Source of the DNA: Craterostigma plantagineum
Lineage: Eukaryota; Streptophyta; Magnoliopsida; Lamiales; Linderniaceae
Assembly (NCBI GenBank): GCA_027422505.1
Contig: JAPQWV010000012.1
Span: 22,480,001-22,544,000, forward strand
Direction of reading: 5' to 3'
DNA length: 64,000 nucleotides
Shown here: in pieces, positions 26,164 through 39,053 of the stretch
Layout: the number at the start of each line of letters is the position of its first letter
How positions within the stretch are numbered: position 1 is the stretch's first letter
Position numbers and translations under genes: made by a program
Notes under the pieces: model-generated
Database searches by the model: none
Told to the model about the DNA's origin: nothing
Seen by the model: only the letters and a program-made list of their open reading frames with translations

Positions 26164-27549
26164 ATGGGAAAAATGATGTGGATTTGTCTTTCATCATTTC
26201 TACTTTGTATTGCGGCAATCGCCGACGCGCAAGCGCCGGCCGCTTCGCCTCAGTCCGTTACGCCGCCCGTCGTAATAACTCCGACAACTTCTCCGGTGCC
26301 CAATGCTCCGCCACCGCCGCCGGCCTCGGCTCCCACTCAGCCTCCGGCGACCGTTTCGCCGCCCGTCCCCCCACCTCTGTCACCGCCAGTACAGGTCGAC
26401 AATCGTATTTTCAATTTTGATATAATATATTTCCAATATGTCTGAGACTGATTTTATTTCTTATGTAACTTTTTAGACGTGTAATTTTTATTTAATGGGT
26501 GGTTATGAGGAATCGAACTCATGGCCACCAATGTATGGGCTCTGATACCATGTTGAACGGCTTCACCTAAAAAAACGTCTATGTTCGAAGGTGCAGTGTA
26601 CCATGTTGTTTCGCTCGTTTATTCTTAGAACTTAGTCTTTTTCGACACTCTTTACCTTGATACCTACAAAACATGATAAATAGCATAAAATAGAGGTAAT
26701 CGAGGGTATTTATATGTCTAGCGATCACATAATGCAAGTTTTATTAGTATAAAATGTACGTAAAAATCCTAGCTTATCAAGACGTGCTGACTGATACTAT
26801 GTGAACGTATTTTACAAAAAAAAAAATTCAAGACTGAAGGCAAGTGTATCATATTGTCGTTTCATATATTATATTTCCAACACACCCTATCACGTCTAGG
26901 CTGATTTCTTTCCTATCCAATCTTACACATCTAATTTGCAATTACTGGGTGGCCGTGATGATTTGTACCCACTGGCCTCTAGGTCCGAAACTTCAATCAT
27001 TGTATAAACAAGATTAAAAACTCATTCTACTGCATTCCCTATATACACATAACACACAGGCACCCGCCCCGCCGCTCGTACCACCAAGCATGGCTCCCTC
27101 TCCGACACCCTTGGCTGAACCGCCAGCGCCGGCGGCTCAAGATTCGGGTCCGTCACCCGCACCCGCCCCGGCGCCCGGCCCGCACCACAAGAAGAAAAAG
27201 CGCAAGCACAAGCACCACAGTGCGCCCGCACCCGCGCCGACGGTCAAGAGCCCGCCGGCCCCACCGACGGTTCAAGACACGGAGGATACGACGCCAGCGC
27301 CGTCGCCCACTCTAAACTTGGTAATAATATGAGCACAAATAAAAGCGTTGTATGGTTTTTTCTTTAGTAGATTGTGCGTGCGACGCTATTTATTTATTTT
27401 ATTTTATATGGTTTTTTTTGTCTTAATGTTGTTAATCGTAGAGCGGAAGCGTATCGATATATGATCTCGGAAGGAGTTCGAGGGCGACGACGACTATCGT
27501 GTTGGCGATAGCGACCTTTTTGGCTGCGACGAGCGGCTTTTGTTTGTGA
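26164..27549 (+). CDS. Lysine-rich classical arabinogalactan protein (AGP17/18/19-like)
   Basis: Three exons, 26164-26394, 27060-27320 and 27442-27549, all joined in phase 0, encode 199 residues. Visible parts are: a signal peptide (MGKMMWICLSSFLLCIAAIA, cleavage likely before QAPAASP); a Pro/Ala/Ser/Thr-rich body with many AP, SP and TP dipeptides that would be hydroxylated and glycosylated; a basic Lys/His block (HHKKKKRKHKHH) near residue 120; a second PAST stretch; and a C-terminal hydrophobic tail (TIVLAIATFLAATSGFCL) after small residues, as expected for GPI anchoring. This layout is that of the lysine-rich AGPs of the plant cell surface, which act in growth and signalling. The 665-bp first intron holds a tRNA-related repeat fragment. 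The gene is convergent with SUA. Which of AGP17, 18 or 19 is closest was not resolved. Confidence 0.88.
26470..26570 (-). mobile_element. tRNA-related retroelement (SINE-like) fragment in AGP intron
   Basis: On the minus strand it reads ggtatcagagccc, then gagttcgattcctc (B-box-like) and aaccaccca. A second diverged copy of the tgggtgg / ggccac part lies near 26945-26985. Neither boundary nor target duplication was found. The ggtatcagagc word could also be a retrotransposon primer-binding site. Confidence 0.4.
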
Positions 27550-28083
27550 TTTTTGGCCGAGTTTTTCGGACAGGGAGAAAGAAGGCATACAGAGGAAGAT
27601 CAGAGCATTGGGTGGGCATTTTTTTTTTGTAATAATTTTTACTACTTCTGCTGAACTACACCGAGATCTATTCATGAGCATATTTGATTTGCTGTTTCTT
27701 GTGAGATTTTGAGTATATTACAGAAACCTCTGCGTGCATTTTTGTCTCGATTTTTACTTAACGAATAACGTGAACGAATAACGTGGCTGCAAACAAATCG
27801 ATTCGACTATCATTTTACATATAATTATTCAGCCGAACATTCATAATGATTCGAATTTGATCGCAAGTAAAGAACTTTCAAAAGGGTTCCAAAAGCACAG
27901 GCAAAGAGTGTTTAGGACATGAACTGTCTTGTCCTTGACGAGACAAAAGGATAACTTTAATGATATGATTAACACTAACCAAAGAAACCATACAAGTTTT
28001 CTACCCACCAAACATAAAATCAACAGCAAAAGTCAAATCTTCACTTAACCTTTCCATGCGCTCTTTTACTCCTCGAACGAAAA
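27550..28083. other. Region between convergent AGP and SUA genes
   Basis: Holds the two 3' untranslated regions. No coding or repeat signal is seen. Confidence 0.6.
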
Positions 28084-31000
28084 TCAAGACATTTCACGAA
28101 ATCGTGCAATCGCCTTCTTGTGAATGACTGCTTTGTAGCTGTCTCCCGCCTGAACCTCCAAGCTCGGGTCGATTACTTTCTTCGGTTGGTGGACTCCAAG
28201 GCCCGCTCTAGATTCTATCGCCCGTGCTTGTACGGGCTCGACCATGCCACTACCATCTTTCCCCAGTCCCTAGATTTTAATATAGAACACAGAAAAGGAA
28301 CAAAAAAATTCCACCGAAAATTAATTAGATCGATGAAAAGAAAAAAATCTGAGTCCATCCACTCTATTCGCCAGCAATCCACAGAAAGGTTATGTGTTTT
28401 TCTACAGATCCTTCCTTTGGTAAGAGGAAACTATAGGAAAATTACGAGCCTTGAATGAAAAAAATCTGTTCCTTGTGACGGTCAGGGGAGGTTTTCTGAT
28501 ACATTGTCTGATTCGTTTATGTGGTAAAACCACCTTGTACATAGTGTAGGATTGGAACATTCTATGATTCAACTACAGTCAAAGTAAGTTTTAGCCAATA
28601 TTCTATGAAATTTACCCTAATCCAAATGCAAATGGGAGGTTTTAAAACTTCTGCGGTCTAAAAGACTCATTTTGCATAAAGAATGATGATGAATTCTAAT
28701 TGTCACTATCAAAAAAGACATATTTTGAAGTGCAAGAATAGAAACGGTACCGATCCTTCATTCCAGCCCATGTTTCTCAGCATCTTATTCCCCACATTGG
28801 TCTCATCAATGGCTCGATCTGCAGTAATCACATCATAGCTTTCACTAATGGCAATCTCCGAACTTCTTCCACCACCTCCAACGCCGGGTGGAAAGGGCAT
28901 GGAAGAATCCACCACGCTTCTCCTTAACGATGGATCTCGATCTTCAAAATCGTTCCCAAGAACAACATAAAGCGTCTCACAGGTTAATAAATAGTCCCCA
29001 GAGAAAATAATATTTAGCAATTCGCCTTATTCCTCTCTTAATTTATCGATAACTGCAGCAACCCAAGCTTCAATCCAAACTATTCCACCAAATATTTCTA
29101 ATGCATCAAATGATTTAGAGAATGAGGAGAGAAGAAATAGTGGAGACGGTAAAAAGCTAAACAATAGAAAAACACTTACTTGAATCTCCAGTGCTTGGTA
29201 GGTCATCAAAACTTGAAGAACCATACAAACTTCTCCGCTCAGCCGCACGATCTCTGTACGCAGAAGCTCGCGGCTGCTCTTTCACTGGGAGAGATGATGA
29301 TGATGATGGCGCCTCTGAGAACCTTCTCTTTCCACTAAGAGCAGAAGGGGGTGGAGCTGGCGACCCTAATGCAGATAGATCTGTTTTGAAAGGCGTCGCT
29401 GTTGTGAAAGTCGACGATTCTAAAGGTGCCCCAGAAGATGCAATAGAAGCCCCATATGAGCCCATATAAACAGAATCAGATTTGACTACACCCAGACCTG
29501 AGCTCCTAATCACGCCCTTCAAAGAACCGCCAGAACTTGCTTGAGATTCTGTGCCCGAAGACTGATTAGCCACACTTGTTGAACCCAACGGAGCATTGAA
29601 GTTTTCCCGGGCACCCAAAACTTCATTTCCAAAGTTTCCCTTGGAGTTCGAAGATGAAAAGTTGGATCTCTCAACTGATGAATTCTCCTCGAGAGCCACA
29701 CGCGGTGCTTGCCCTTCGTGACTTCTTTGCTTCCACATGTTCAAGACGTTGTTCATCTTCTTCTTATTGGCTAGGAGGCTATTTTTAGAAGCCAGCTTTA
29801 TTTCTTTTAATTTTTCCTTCTCTTTCTTCTCTGCAGCCAAAGCTGCTGCAGCAGCAGCTTGGACAGCGACTGCTACAGAAGGTTTGTCGCCTGACGTTAC
29901 AGTGGCAGCTGGTGCGGATATAACAACCTTCTTACTATTTGAACCATCTGAGGCCTTTGAGGCTTCACTTTGCTTCTCACTGGTCTTACCATTTTGGTCC
30001 GTACAAGGCACATACTGCTGAGTTTGTTGATCGAACGAGTACCAGAGACCATTATTGCCGTCATAATATAAACCTATGTAGAAAGAATTGAAACTTTCAG
30101 GCAATAGTTGCCTTTGCTCAAGTCGAGGGCCTCAAATATAATACAAAGCCATGGGATGATAACATATAACAGTTTACAAGTATTCAAAGGCAATGAACAA
30201 AAGTAATATATAAGATAACCCGTATTTCAAAGCTATGAAACTGTAGCATAAAATAGATAGTTCAAATACCTGTATTTCCATCATAGTAAAACCCAGAAGC
30301 AGCATCGTAATAATAACCAGATGCTTCATCCCATACAAATCCAGATTGCGGGGCCCCTTGCCCTGCTACTTGACTGCCTTGTTCTTGACCACCACGCGAC
30401 GATTTCTCATCTGGATTGTATTCTTTTGGTGTCCAACCAACTGCATCATACTGAAAGATATATGCAATACATGAAACAGAATATATAGAACAAAAAACAC
30501 AAAGAATACATCATTACAGCGCCAGAAGCATTTGGATACATAATCTCGGGGTAATTGATCATAAACTCGTGCAACTGTGCCAATTGAAATGGAATGTACT
30601 TTATGTATTGAACTTAAGGAGTAAAAGTCAAAGCAAACCTGCTGAGCAAATGCTGCCGCTTCAATAGCTGCTGTTGCAAGACTGCTGGACTGAGAAGCTC
30701 CAGGACCAGCAGACCCTTGCCCCATGGTGCTTTTAGCATATGCAACTCGAAGAATTTGGCCATTTTTCTCCAAAGCAGTACCATTAGTAACTTCAAGAGC
30801 CTTTGTGGCATCCTCCACCTAAGAAAAAAGTACAACATAGTAAAAAAGTCCATGACCACATATCAAGTGATCAAGCATATGATTTCGTGAAAACAATGAT
30901 TATCAGAGTCATGTTATGGGAGATTAAGCACCATATCTATCTGACATATTCTCAATTTCACTACCAGTAAATATTGGAGTTATACCGAAAAGAAATGAAC

Positions 31001-33464
31001 GAATGCAAAACCCCTCGATACATGAGTGAATTTGTCACGAACAAGACGCAAATCCTGCAAAGAAGAATTTGTGTTATCATGAATCCCTACAGAAAAGCAC
31101 AAATGCAAACATAAAGGGTTAGATGTTGCACCTTGATCGGAGCATGTTTAGCAAATTCATAACGAAGCATGTCCTCGTCTGCATTCTCATCCAACCCACG
31201 AACAACAAGGACATGTGTAGGACCTGCAATACAATATGTTCACGTTAAAATTCAAATTCTTCTGACTGTAAGAAGATCCCCATTCCCAAAACAGATATGG
31301 TGCTCGAGTAAAGGTAAACTCACCACTTTCTCCTTTCTTTCCAGGAACATGCAATGCCATATCAGCTGGTGGAGCATCTTCTGTTTTTGGCTCATTACAC
31401 TTGAAAGTGAAAAATAACTCAGCAATTAATCAATGACCCTTCATTGAACATCATCTTTTGCAATTTCTAACATTTTAGTTAATCGGCTACAAAAAGTAAC
31501 CTCTGTTAAATAAGTGTTAAACTGGATTGGGAAGTAGAAGCAAACTATTTAGCACCTGTAAACACATTTTTCTTCGAGCAAAATTGTTATAGCCACAGAT
31601 GAGACACATCCAGTCAGCTGGAACCATGATACTTCTGTAGCTTCCATGTCCAGGTCTAGACGCAGTATCTGCCCCAAAAGATCCGCTAGCTCCTGTTGGT
31701 TTACTACTTCACAAGAAAATGCCGAAATTCATTTAATAACATGAGGATTGAAGAAAATTAGGCAAGACAATAAAGAGGTACCATACCTATACTCGAAGAA
31801 GAGCTTCCTTCCGTCAAGAAGAAGACCTTCCTGTCCTAGCTTATCCATCATTGCCTGTGCAGATTCCTGATTTACAAAATGACATCCAGTTATGTAAGAA
31901 AAATATGAAAGTATATCATGTGTAAATCCCACAAGACAACATTCATACCACGGAAGGAAAATCGATGAAAGCAAATCCACGGGAGAATCCGGAATTTCGT
32001 TCTTTTATAATGCGGACATTACGAAGTGGCCCCCATTCACCCTGAAGTTTGGAAAAGAAGAAAAAAGTCATTTACCAATGGCCGATGCGGGATATATCAA
32101 CAAAATACAAAAATGTAAAATACATATGCAGAAATGGCATACAAGAATCCGGTATAAATCATCTTCGGTTGTCTTATGAGAAAGACCCTTCACCAAAACC
32201 GTAGCTGTAGGAACCTGCAAAAGACCTCAAATCGTTATCATGATGAATCTGAAAAAAAATCACCACATAACAAGCAACAGTAGCGAATCATACAGAATAA
32301 CGGTCATGGTGCCAATCTTCGTGATCTCTTCGTCTTTCATATCGGTTATCATCATAACTGCCCTCCCTATGACCTCGACCATGGCTGCGACCTCTAGGAG
32401 ACCTTGACCTTGTGCGATCATCAAGGTTACGAGAAAGCGAACGTGAAGGAGAATGCCTACGGCGTCTATAAGGACTTTCTTCTTTTTCACTACTCAAGCC
32501 TCTTCTGTCCAAATCACGGTCTCTAGATTCACGCCTTCTCAAATTACCATCCCTTCTACTGCCTCTATCATAGTCAGCATCATAACTCTGCCTTTCATAG
32601 TCATAATCCCTATCACGGCTATCCTCTCGGCGAGATCTGTAGTCATAATCATCGTAACCATAATCCTCATATTCATGTGGTTCATATCTAGAAGGCCTGT
32701 CGAAATCATTATCGCATGGTTAACAAAGGTAATTTGGGTTACACTGCCATTCCTAACTCTATAAAATGCAATAGTATTATGAAAATTTCATACATCTCAT
32801 TATGCGTATTAATACCTTTCATGGGAGTAATCTTCTTCATAGCTTCTCCTCCTTGTTTGAGGCCACATAACAACAGATGATGGAGGTGCCGGATAATTAT
32901 CCCTTTCCACCATATCCCGATGAAAGGAACCTCTCGGGTAGGTATTATCCCTTGAGATCCTTTCACCAATATACCGCCTATCATCATATGACCCATCATC
33001 CCTGACAAAGCAATGTGAGGGGGGCATAGGTTATGTCAAGGGAAAAGGATATAGCATGAGTTAAGCGCGAAAATGAAAATCAAAGAGTTATATGGCTCAA
33101 ATACAATATAAGATCTCTTTACATAAATCATACATAATTAATATTTATGAAATAAATTATTAAAATAAGGACATTGGGTTCCACCCATTACTCTTGCCTA
33201 TAATAATCACCAGGCACTCACCCAAAGTTGGAATTATGCACGGCCCCATACCCTTCCAGAGCCTGTGATTCAAGAGAATAAGCTGTGTCAGCGTGATATA
33301 ATCATGGTAAACACAGGCAAACGATTCCACATCCTCACTGTCCAATGGCATCATCGCTAGAGCATAATTTCTTGTATTTCACCCCATATATGTGATTAAA
33401 AGGAAACCACAATTACGCTGTTATTTTCCCATCCTTGACGAAGACCATAACGACCATGATCCAT
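28084..33464 (-). CDS. SUA: SUPPRESSOR OF ABI3-5-type splicing factor (RBM5/RBM10 homologue)
   Basis: Sixteen coding exons on the minus strand: 33464-33417, 33262-33222, 33001-32816, 32696-32294, 32214-32143, 32041-31949, 31866-31787, 31703-31556, 31399-31324, 31223-31132, 31054-30986, 30818-30639, 30450-30270, 30073-29180, 28941-28751 and 28269-28084. Joined, they give 979 codons without a stop. Domains in order: N terminus MDHGRYGLRQGWENNS; Arg/Ser/Asp-rich region; RRM 1 (TVLVKGLSHKTTEDDLYRIL, GFAFIDFPS); RanBP2-type zinc finger (DWMCLICGYNNFARRKMCLQ plus CNEP); RRM 2 (HVLVVRGLDENADEDMLRYE, GFAFVHFFS); OCRE repeats rich in aromatic residues (SGYYYDAASGFYYD, GLYYDGNNGLWY); Ala-rich coiled stretch; G-patch (NMGWNEGSGLGKDGSG); and a conserved end (IHKKAIARFREMS). 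The family works in the nucleus in early spliceosome assembly; Arabidopsis SUA controls alternative splicing of ABI3. Length and order agree with that family. Confidence 0.95.
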
Positions 33465-34408
33465 CCTCCCACAAGTGATCAAGCTATTTCAAGTAAGAGA
33501 TCTTGAGATACTCAGAAGTTGCAGAAGCAAGATGAGTCAGATAATTCCTGTAACCGACCAAGAAGTATAGTTAAACCAGGAGTAGCACAGACAATTCTCA
33601 ACAATCCCTACCACTGCCTTCTCAAACCCAATAAGCTCCATTAGAATAATAGAGCACAAGACCCTTCAAACAAAAGGAAATTAGTGCTGTAGAATCACTG
33701 ATAAAACATATATCACCCTCACAAAGGGCAGGAAATCTCTCATCCAGCAAACAGAAATTAGATCCAGCAACGATAACCAAAAAAGCGATCTACAAAAAGG
33801 TAAAACCAGCTCTTGACGTCTGGCGTCCCAACAATAACACAAGGCGGACAGTGTGGTTCACTGGTCAAAACATGGATGAAGGTTTCCAAATGAATTGATT
33901 AGAAAAGTCCACGCTTCCCCAACGGAAACAACAGAGAAGTGCCAAATTACATAAAAACTTCGCCAGCAGCTCATTACCTTCCAGGCCATGAGCTAAAAGT
34001 ACGTAACCAAATACCCTATTCTCTACAATCAAGAAACTTGCAAGAATCGGAACTTCCTCAAAGGATAAATACTACGCAAATCGACCTGAACATAATCGCG
34101 AAACAGCAAAACAATGGAAATCGAAACTTTCAATCTCAAAATATGAGTACCTGGGAAATTAGCAATATACCTAGAAAATCCTGAGATTCACGAATTATTG
34201 GTTTGCAATTGCATAGCGAAAGAGCGAGACCAGAATTGAATTGTAAGACTTCTGAAAGTCTAACCCTACACCAATTCTGTATTCAATATTGATCTTCAAA
34301 CAAGAGAATAGTTATTTGGCTACTGATTGATATTTGGGCTTTTTTGGTTGCATTCAACGGCCCATTAAGCCCAATAAAAGAGCAAAAAGGTACATGCTAT
34401 TTTATCTT
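33465..34408 (-). promoter_or_regulatory. SUA 5' untranslated region and promoter region
   Basis: Upstream of the SUA start codon on the minus strand. The leader probably includes an intron, but I could not place it. The 81-codon plus-strand frame at 33939 has no domain. The MULE target site begins at 34409, so the transposon sits about 0.95 kb upstream of the SUA start codon. Confidence 0.4.
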
Positions 34409-34417
34409 TTTCGAAAC

Positions 34418-34750
34418 TGGATTGCTATTTACCGCCCCTTTTCCTAGTCACCGCCCCCTAAAGGGTTGAGAGAAGACGATTTTGCCCTTTTGAATATAAA
34501 TTAATTTAAAAGAAAAACTATAATAACAGTAAAAATTTATATTTAAAGCCTTTATCCACACAACACTTTCCAAATCATACATCCAAATCAGACTCAAACA
34601 AAACAAAAAAAAAGTTCAAATCGCAATGGATCGACGAAGGAAAAAGGGACATGGCAAAGGAAAGGGTCTATTCGCACGACTGGTAAGCAAATTCTCGTAA
34701 AATTCGTTCGTACTTAGATGAATTATCGAACTTGATTCGGAATCGGTTGA
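34418..34750 (+). repeat. MULE left terminal inverted repeat
   Basis: Aligns with the reverse complement of 42335-42675 at roughly 85 percent by eye. It contains a TATA-like atatttaaa (34539-34547) and a short first exon with ATG at 34626 and donor at 34683. Confidence 0.88.
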
Positions 34751-34764
34751 AAGAAGTCCCAGAC

Positions 34765-35010
34765 GACAACATTTTCGGCCGTTTCAGTCCGGGCCGAAAA
34801 CTAATTTCGGCCACCACAAGGCCCGGCCGAAAAACATATTCGGCCGAACCTTGAGGTGGTCGAAAAAAATTTTCGGCCCTGCCTGAAATGGCCGAAAATG
34901 TTATTCGGCCGGTTGAGTTCCGGCCGATATCTTGTATCGGCCGCGACTGTGACGGCCGAAATCAGGTTTCGGCCGCCTCTACATGGGGTCGAAAAAACTG
35001 TTCGGCCATG
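34765..35010. repeat. Array of about 33-bp imperfect palindromes, left side
   Basis: Seven to eight units, each of the form ttcggcc, about 12 variable bases, ggccgaa, spaced 31-34 bp. They lie in the first intron of the transposase gene, just inside the terminal repeat. The arms are conserved and the loops vary. Confidence 0.88.
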
Positions 35011-36977
35011 TAAATTTTTTTTTTGCAGACGAGGAGAGGGAAATCCACATCCCGGAGGATTTTATCGGCGAAGGGGTAAACTACAGTGAGCATTTTCGCG
35101 TAGGAGGACGATTTCCGACCGACGTGGAAGCCATTAACTAGGCGAAAGGCATCACTATTGCTCTTGGTTTCGAGGTGATTATTTTGTCGCATAAGAAATA
35201 CGAAAAAACTGATTAGATGTTCTCGCGGAGAACCTTATAGAGGCAACGAGGATGAATTGGAGAGGGTTTCGAAGTCGAACAAGTGCAGGTGTTCGTTTGT
35301 AGTCATAGCTCAGGAGGATCCAATGACTAGGGGATGATACATTCGTACGACCTGAGAAATCCATGCACAATCACTCTCTGATACAGTATCCCGAGGGACA
35401 CCGCCAGACGAGTGGGTTAAGTAGCCAGGCAAGGAAGGTCGTAGAGGAAATGACTGCTGCGCAAGCGAAACCAGCTCATATCCTCTCGGCGATGAGGGCT
35501 CGACACGCAGAAGATAACGCGACGATCAGACATATATATAATTACAGAGATCTTTCGAAGAAGGACTATTCTGAGGGTCGAGACGTGGTGATCCAATTGA
35601 TGCACCAGGCGAGAGAGGCCGGATATTATGTTCAAGCCTTGGGAGACGACGAGACTAATGCGCTGACGCATGTTTTTCTCGCACACCCGGACTCAGTTGC
35701 ACTGGTGAGGACGTATTCGTACTTTATTGGCATTGACTCTACGTACAAGACCAATAGGTATAAGATGCCTCTAGTTGAGATTATATGGATGACTCCTTCT
35801 AATAAGAACTTCCTTTGTGGGTTTGCGTTATGGAGGACGAGAAGGAGAGAAGTTATGGGTGGGTGTTGCAGTCTCTTCGGGATATTCTGGGGCCTGGTGT
35901 CTACCCTTCGGCGATGTGACTGGTCGTGAGTTGGGCCTTCTTCGACCCGTACATAAGGTATTTCCGCATTCTCACCATCTATTGTGGACGTGTCATATTT
36001 ATAAAGACGTGGAGAACAAAGTTTATTGGATGACGGGGAGTAACAAAAAGACCGCAGCTCACTTCGTGCATAACAAAAAGAAAGCAGTCATGGAAGCTCC
36101 GACGATAGACGCAGAGCAGGCAGTGACTGGCATGCGTCTGCGTTGGGTAGCCGACTCCGCTATCGTCCAGTACGTTGAGTAGACATGGTTGGTGCACAAT
36201 GAGAAGTTCGCCAAAGCTTGGACGAACCAGGTGCTTTATTTCGGGAACACCACTACATGTCGTGTGGAGAGTGCTCATAGCGAGCTGAAGCAATGGCTAA
36301 ACTCGGCCACTGGGTCTCTTGACACCGTGTGGGTGAATGTGCACGAGCAGATTCAGAACCAACTGCATCGCATCAGAAAGGTAAATTAATTATTATTACG
36401 TGTCAAACGAAATCCTTATCTAATAATTTTTTTATGTTGACATGCAGGCACTGGAGGAGTCCCGCTCGAAACGACCTATTGGGAACTCAGGATTTCCATT
36501 CTACACGATAGAGTACAGAGTTTCACACCATTCAATATCGATAATGGAAAATGAGTTGAGGCGTGCCAAAGAGTTTTCGGATGAGGTTTACTCCGCGTGC
36601 GGATGTGTGGTACGACGTACGCACGAGCTCCCATGTGCATGCGAGCTTCAGCAATGTGTCGACAACAACTATCCAGTTGCTGCAGACTGCTTGCATGACT
36701 TCTGGAGGACACTCACGATCGCGAGGGAGTAACTCCCGAGATTTCAAATCGGGATTACTTATACGGACTCGTGCGTAGGCAGAAGGCCGCGATCCCGCCG
36801 TTATACGTGGCCTCCATCGAGTCGTTCACGAACATCTGTATCCCGACGCCCGTCAGTTGAATGAGCCTGTTGTTAAGACATCTGTAAAAGGTCGGTCGAA
36901 GGAAAAAAAAAAACTCGACGAAGCGGGATCGAAGTGCTTGGGAGTATGCAATTCCAAGGGGTGGCAGCAGTGGAGGG

Positions 36978-39053
36978 TAGGCCTGGGCTTTGGGCCGAAT
37001 TGGGCCGGTTCCGGGCCGGTTCCGGCGGTTTCGGTTCCACCGGTTCCGGTTCAACCGGTTCCGCCGTGGTACCGGTTCCGGTCCGGTTCCGGTCCCGGGA
37101 CCATTTTCCCGGGACCGGCCCAGAACCATACCTAGAACCCCCGGGCCTTTATTGGGCCGGTTCCGGTTCCAAAACCGGAACCGGCCCATTTAATTTTTTT
37201 TTTTTAACTTTGAAAAAATTCTAGAAAATATCCAAAAATTTTATTCAAAAAAAAAAAAAAAAAAAAAGATAAGAAAAGTACAAAAAATAAAAAAAAACTA
37301 CCTAAAAAATACAAATAAAAACATAAAAGAAAGAAAAAAAATACCTAAACTAAAACTTAAAAAAAAAGGAAAAATATTCGAAATAAGAAAATACAATTTA
37401 TTCGACTTGACTATTAACTAAGACGATGTTTGAGGCCTCTTCGTCTTCGTCCGAACTAGAAGAACGGAACTCATCGATGGCGTTCTCCCGTCGGTTCTTC
37501 GATTCGGCCAAATACCAATCCTTCAATAAGGTTAGCATTGCGAGAGAAACCGGGCTAAGGATCGCACGTCGGTCGCCGATAATTCGTCCGGGTGTAGAGA
37601 AGGCGAATTCGGAGGCGACACTAGACGCTTGCACGGCTAAAACGTCTCGAGCGACGGCGGATAAGGTCGGATAGAGAGTCGCGTTCGACTTCCACCAGGC
37701 CAAAACGTCGAAGTCTTCAGGAGTCTGGAAGTTGTGGCTCAGGTACAGTTGGATCTCGTTCGTGTTCGACCCCGTCGCACGTGTTTTGGTCTTCGTCTAT
37801 CCAATGGGCGGTGACGACTAAATAAGATTGCGATGTAATAAGTCCAAATATCGGTAGTCAAACTAATCCTACACGTAATGTTGGCTAAATGACTAATTAA
37901 GCTAGACTGATATTCCTTAAAAGTTTCTAAGACATATTTCCTAAGGGTTTTACGGGTCACGTTATGGAATCCGGGTTGTATCGTACTCGTAAATTCGATA
38001 AACCCTTCAATTTCCGCAATGCAAAAGGGTTCTTCACACATTACTACGAATTTAACTAAGGCTTTCTTAGAAATTTCCCTAGTAATAACAAAATTCCTAC
38101 CCGTACCTACGTTTATTTGTTGTTGTCGGGGTTCGGTTCCTATCGGCTCTAGATCCTCCCCGAAGTTATGCGCCCTCTGGAGGTGTTTTTTCAACGAGCC
38201 CGTCCCACCTTGATTCGGTCCGGTCTTAATTGTGTAGGGATGGCGGCACATTTTGCAATATGCGATACCTACAGAGGGATTATTTTTATCCATTTATAAA
38301 TCAAAAAAACTCCATACCTTAGACCGCCGACCACGCGGTTGTTGCTTCCTTCTTGTAGTCGCCGTAGAAGCTTGACTTGGTCCCTCGTCGGTCGCCGCCG
38401 TCGGTTCCGGTACATCAGTCTCCTCGTCGGTGTCGGCATTCCCCCTAAACGTATCGGCGTGTCCTAAAATCATAAAAACATCGTCGCTCGGGTTCGGGTT
38501 AGGATTTCTCGATGACGACGCCATTAGTACTTCAAAAATATCGAAAATAATAATTATATTGGTGTATAATAATAAGTGAGTGTGTGTAGTAGTGTAAATA
38601 AAATAATTATTATTGTTAATAATATTAAATATTACTATGAGGATGATTTTTTGAGAGTTTTTTGAGAGAGATTGGAAGAGATTTGGATGTAATTGTGAGT
38701 TAAAATGATTAAAATGAGGTGGTATTTATAGATTTTTGGTTTGGGGTTAAAAATGTAATTTTTAAAGTTTTAATGAATAAATAAAAAAAAATAAAATGGC
38801 CCGTTGGCCCAACGGCTATATAGCCGTTGGGCCGGTTCCGGTTCCGGTTCGGAAACGGAACCGGAACCGCGGAACCGGAACCGGTAACCGGAACCGGTAA
38901 TTCGCGGTTCCACGGCCCGCGAACCGGCCCAGTTCATTTTAACTGGGCCGGTTACCGGTTCCAGAACCGGGCTAACCGGTTCCGGTTTTGGGCCGGGTAA
39001 ACGGGCCGGTTTTGGGCCGGTTCTAGGTTGGACCGGCCCAAAGCCCAGGTCTA
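36978..39053 (-). mobile_element. hAT transposon, 2076 bp, nested in the MULE
   Basis: Terminal repeats start TAG(G/A)CCTGGGCTTTGGGCC at both ends. The 8-bp target duplication is GTGGAGGG (36970-36977) and GCGGAGGG (39054-39061), one mismatch. Subterminal regions are dense in ccggttccggttccg on both sides. It encodes an internally deleted hAT transposase on the minus strand. A run of about 25 A lies near 37246. Confidence 0.9.
37398..38524 (-). pseudogene. hAT transposase with BED finger, internally deleted
   Basis: Minus strand, ATG at 38524. The N terminus is Ser/Pro/Asp-rich and leads through RRKQQPRGRRSKVW. A BED-type zinc finger follows (AYCKMCRHPYTIKTG, SLKKHLQRAH), with the beginning of the hAT catalytic region (SLTTDIWT, then VVTAHWIDED in another frame). 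It then jumps to the C-terminal end (IQLYLSHNFQTPEDFDVLAW) and the dimerisation domain (ARDVLAVQASSVASEFAFS, DRRAILSP). Some 300 residues between the two parts, including most of the catalytic domain, are missing near 37770. The frame also changes near 37830 and again near the deletion. It is therefore a non-autonomous derivative. A stop near 38290 with a restart MDK may mark an intron. Confidence 0.85.

Noticed and set aside
26509..26550. Primer-binding site of an LTR retrotransposon in the AGP intron
   Set aside because: The ggtatcagagc word is followed by a B-box-like motif and no LTR pair is present. A tRNA-derived fragment is more likely, though not certain.
29157..29469. Plus-strand frame opposite SUA exon 14
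   Set aside because: It is a shadow of the large SUA exon.
37022..37190. Pro/Val/Arg-rich open frames at the hAT ends
   Set aside because: They are translations of ccggttccg subterminal repeats on both strands.
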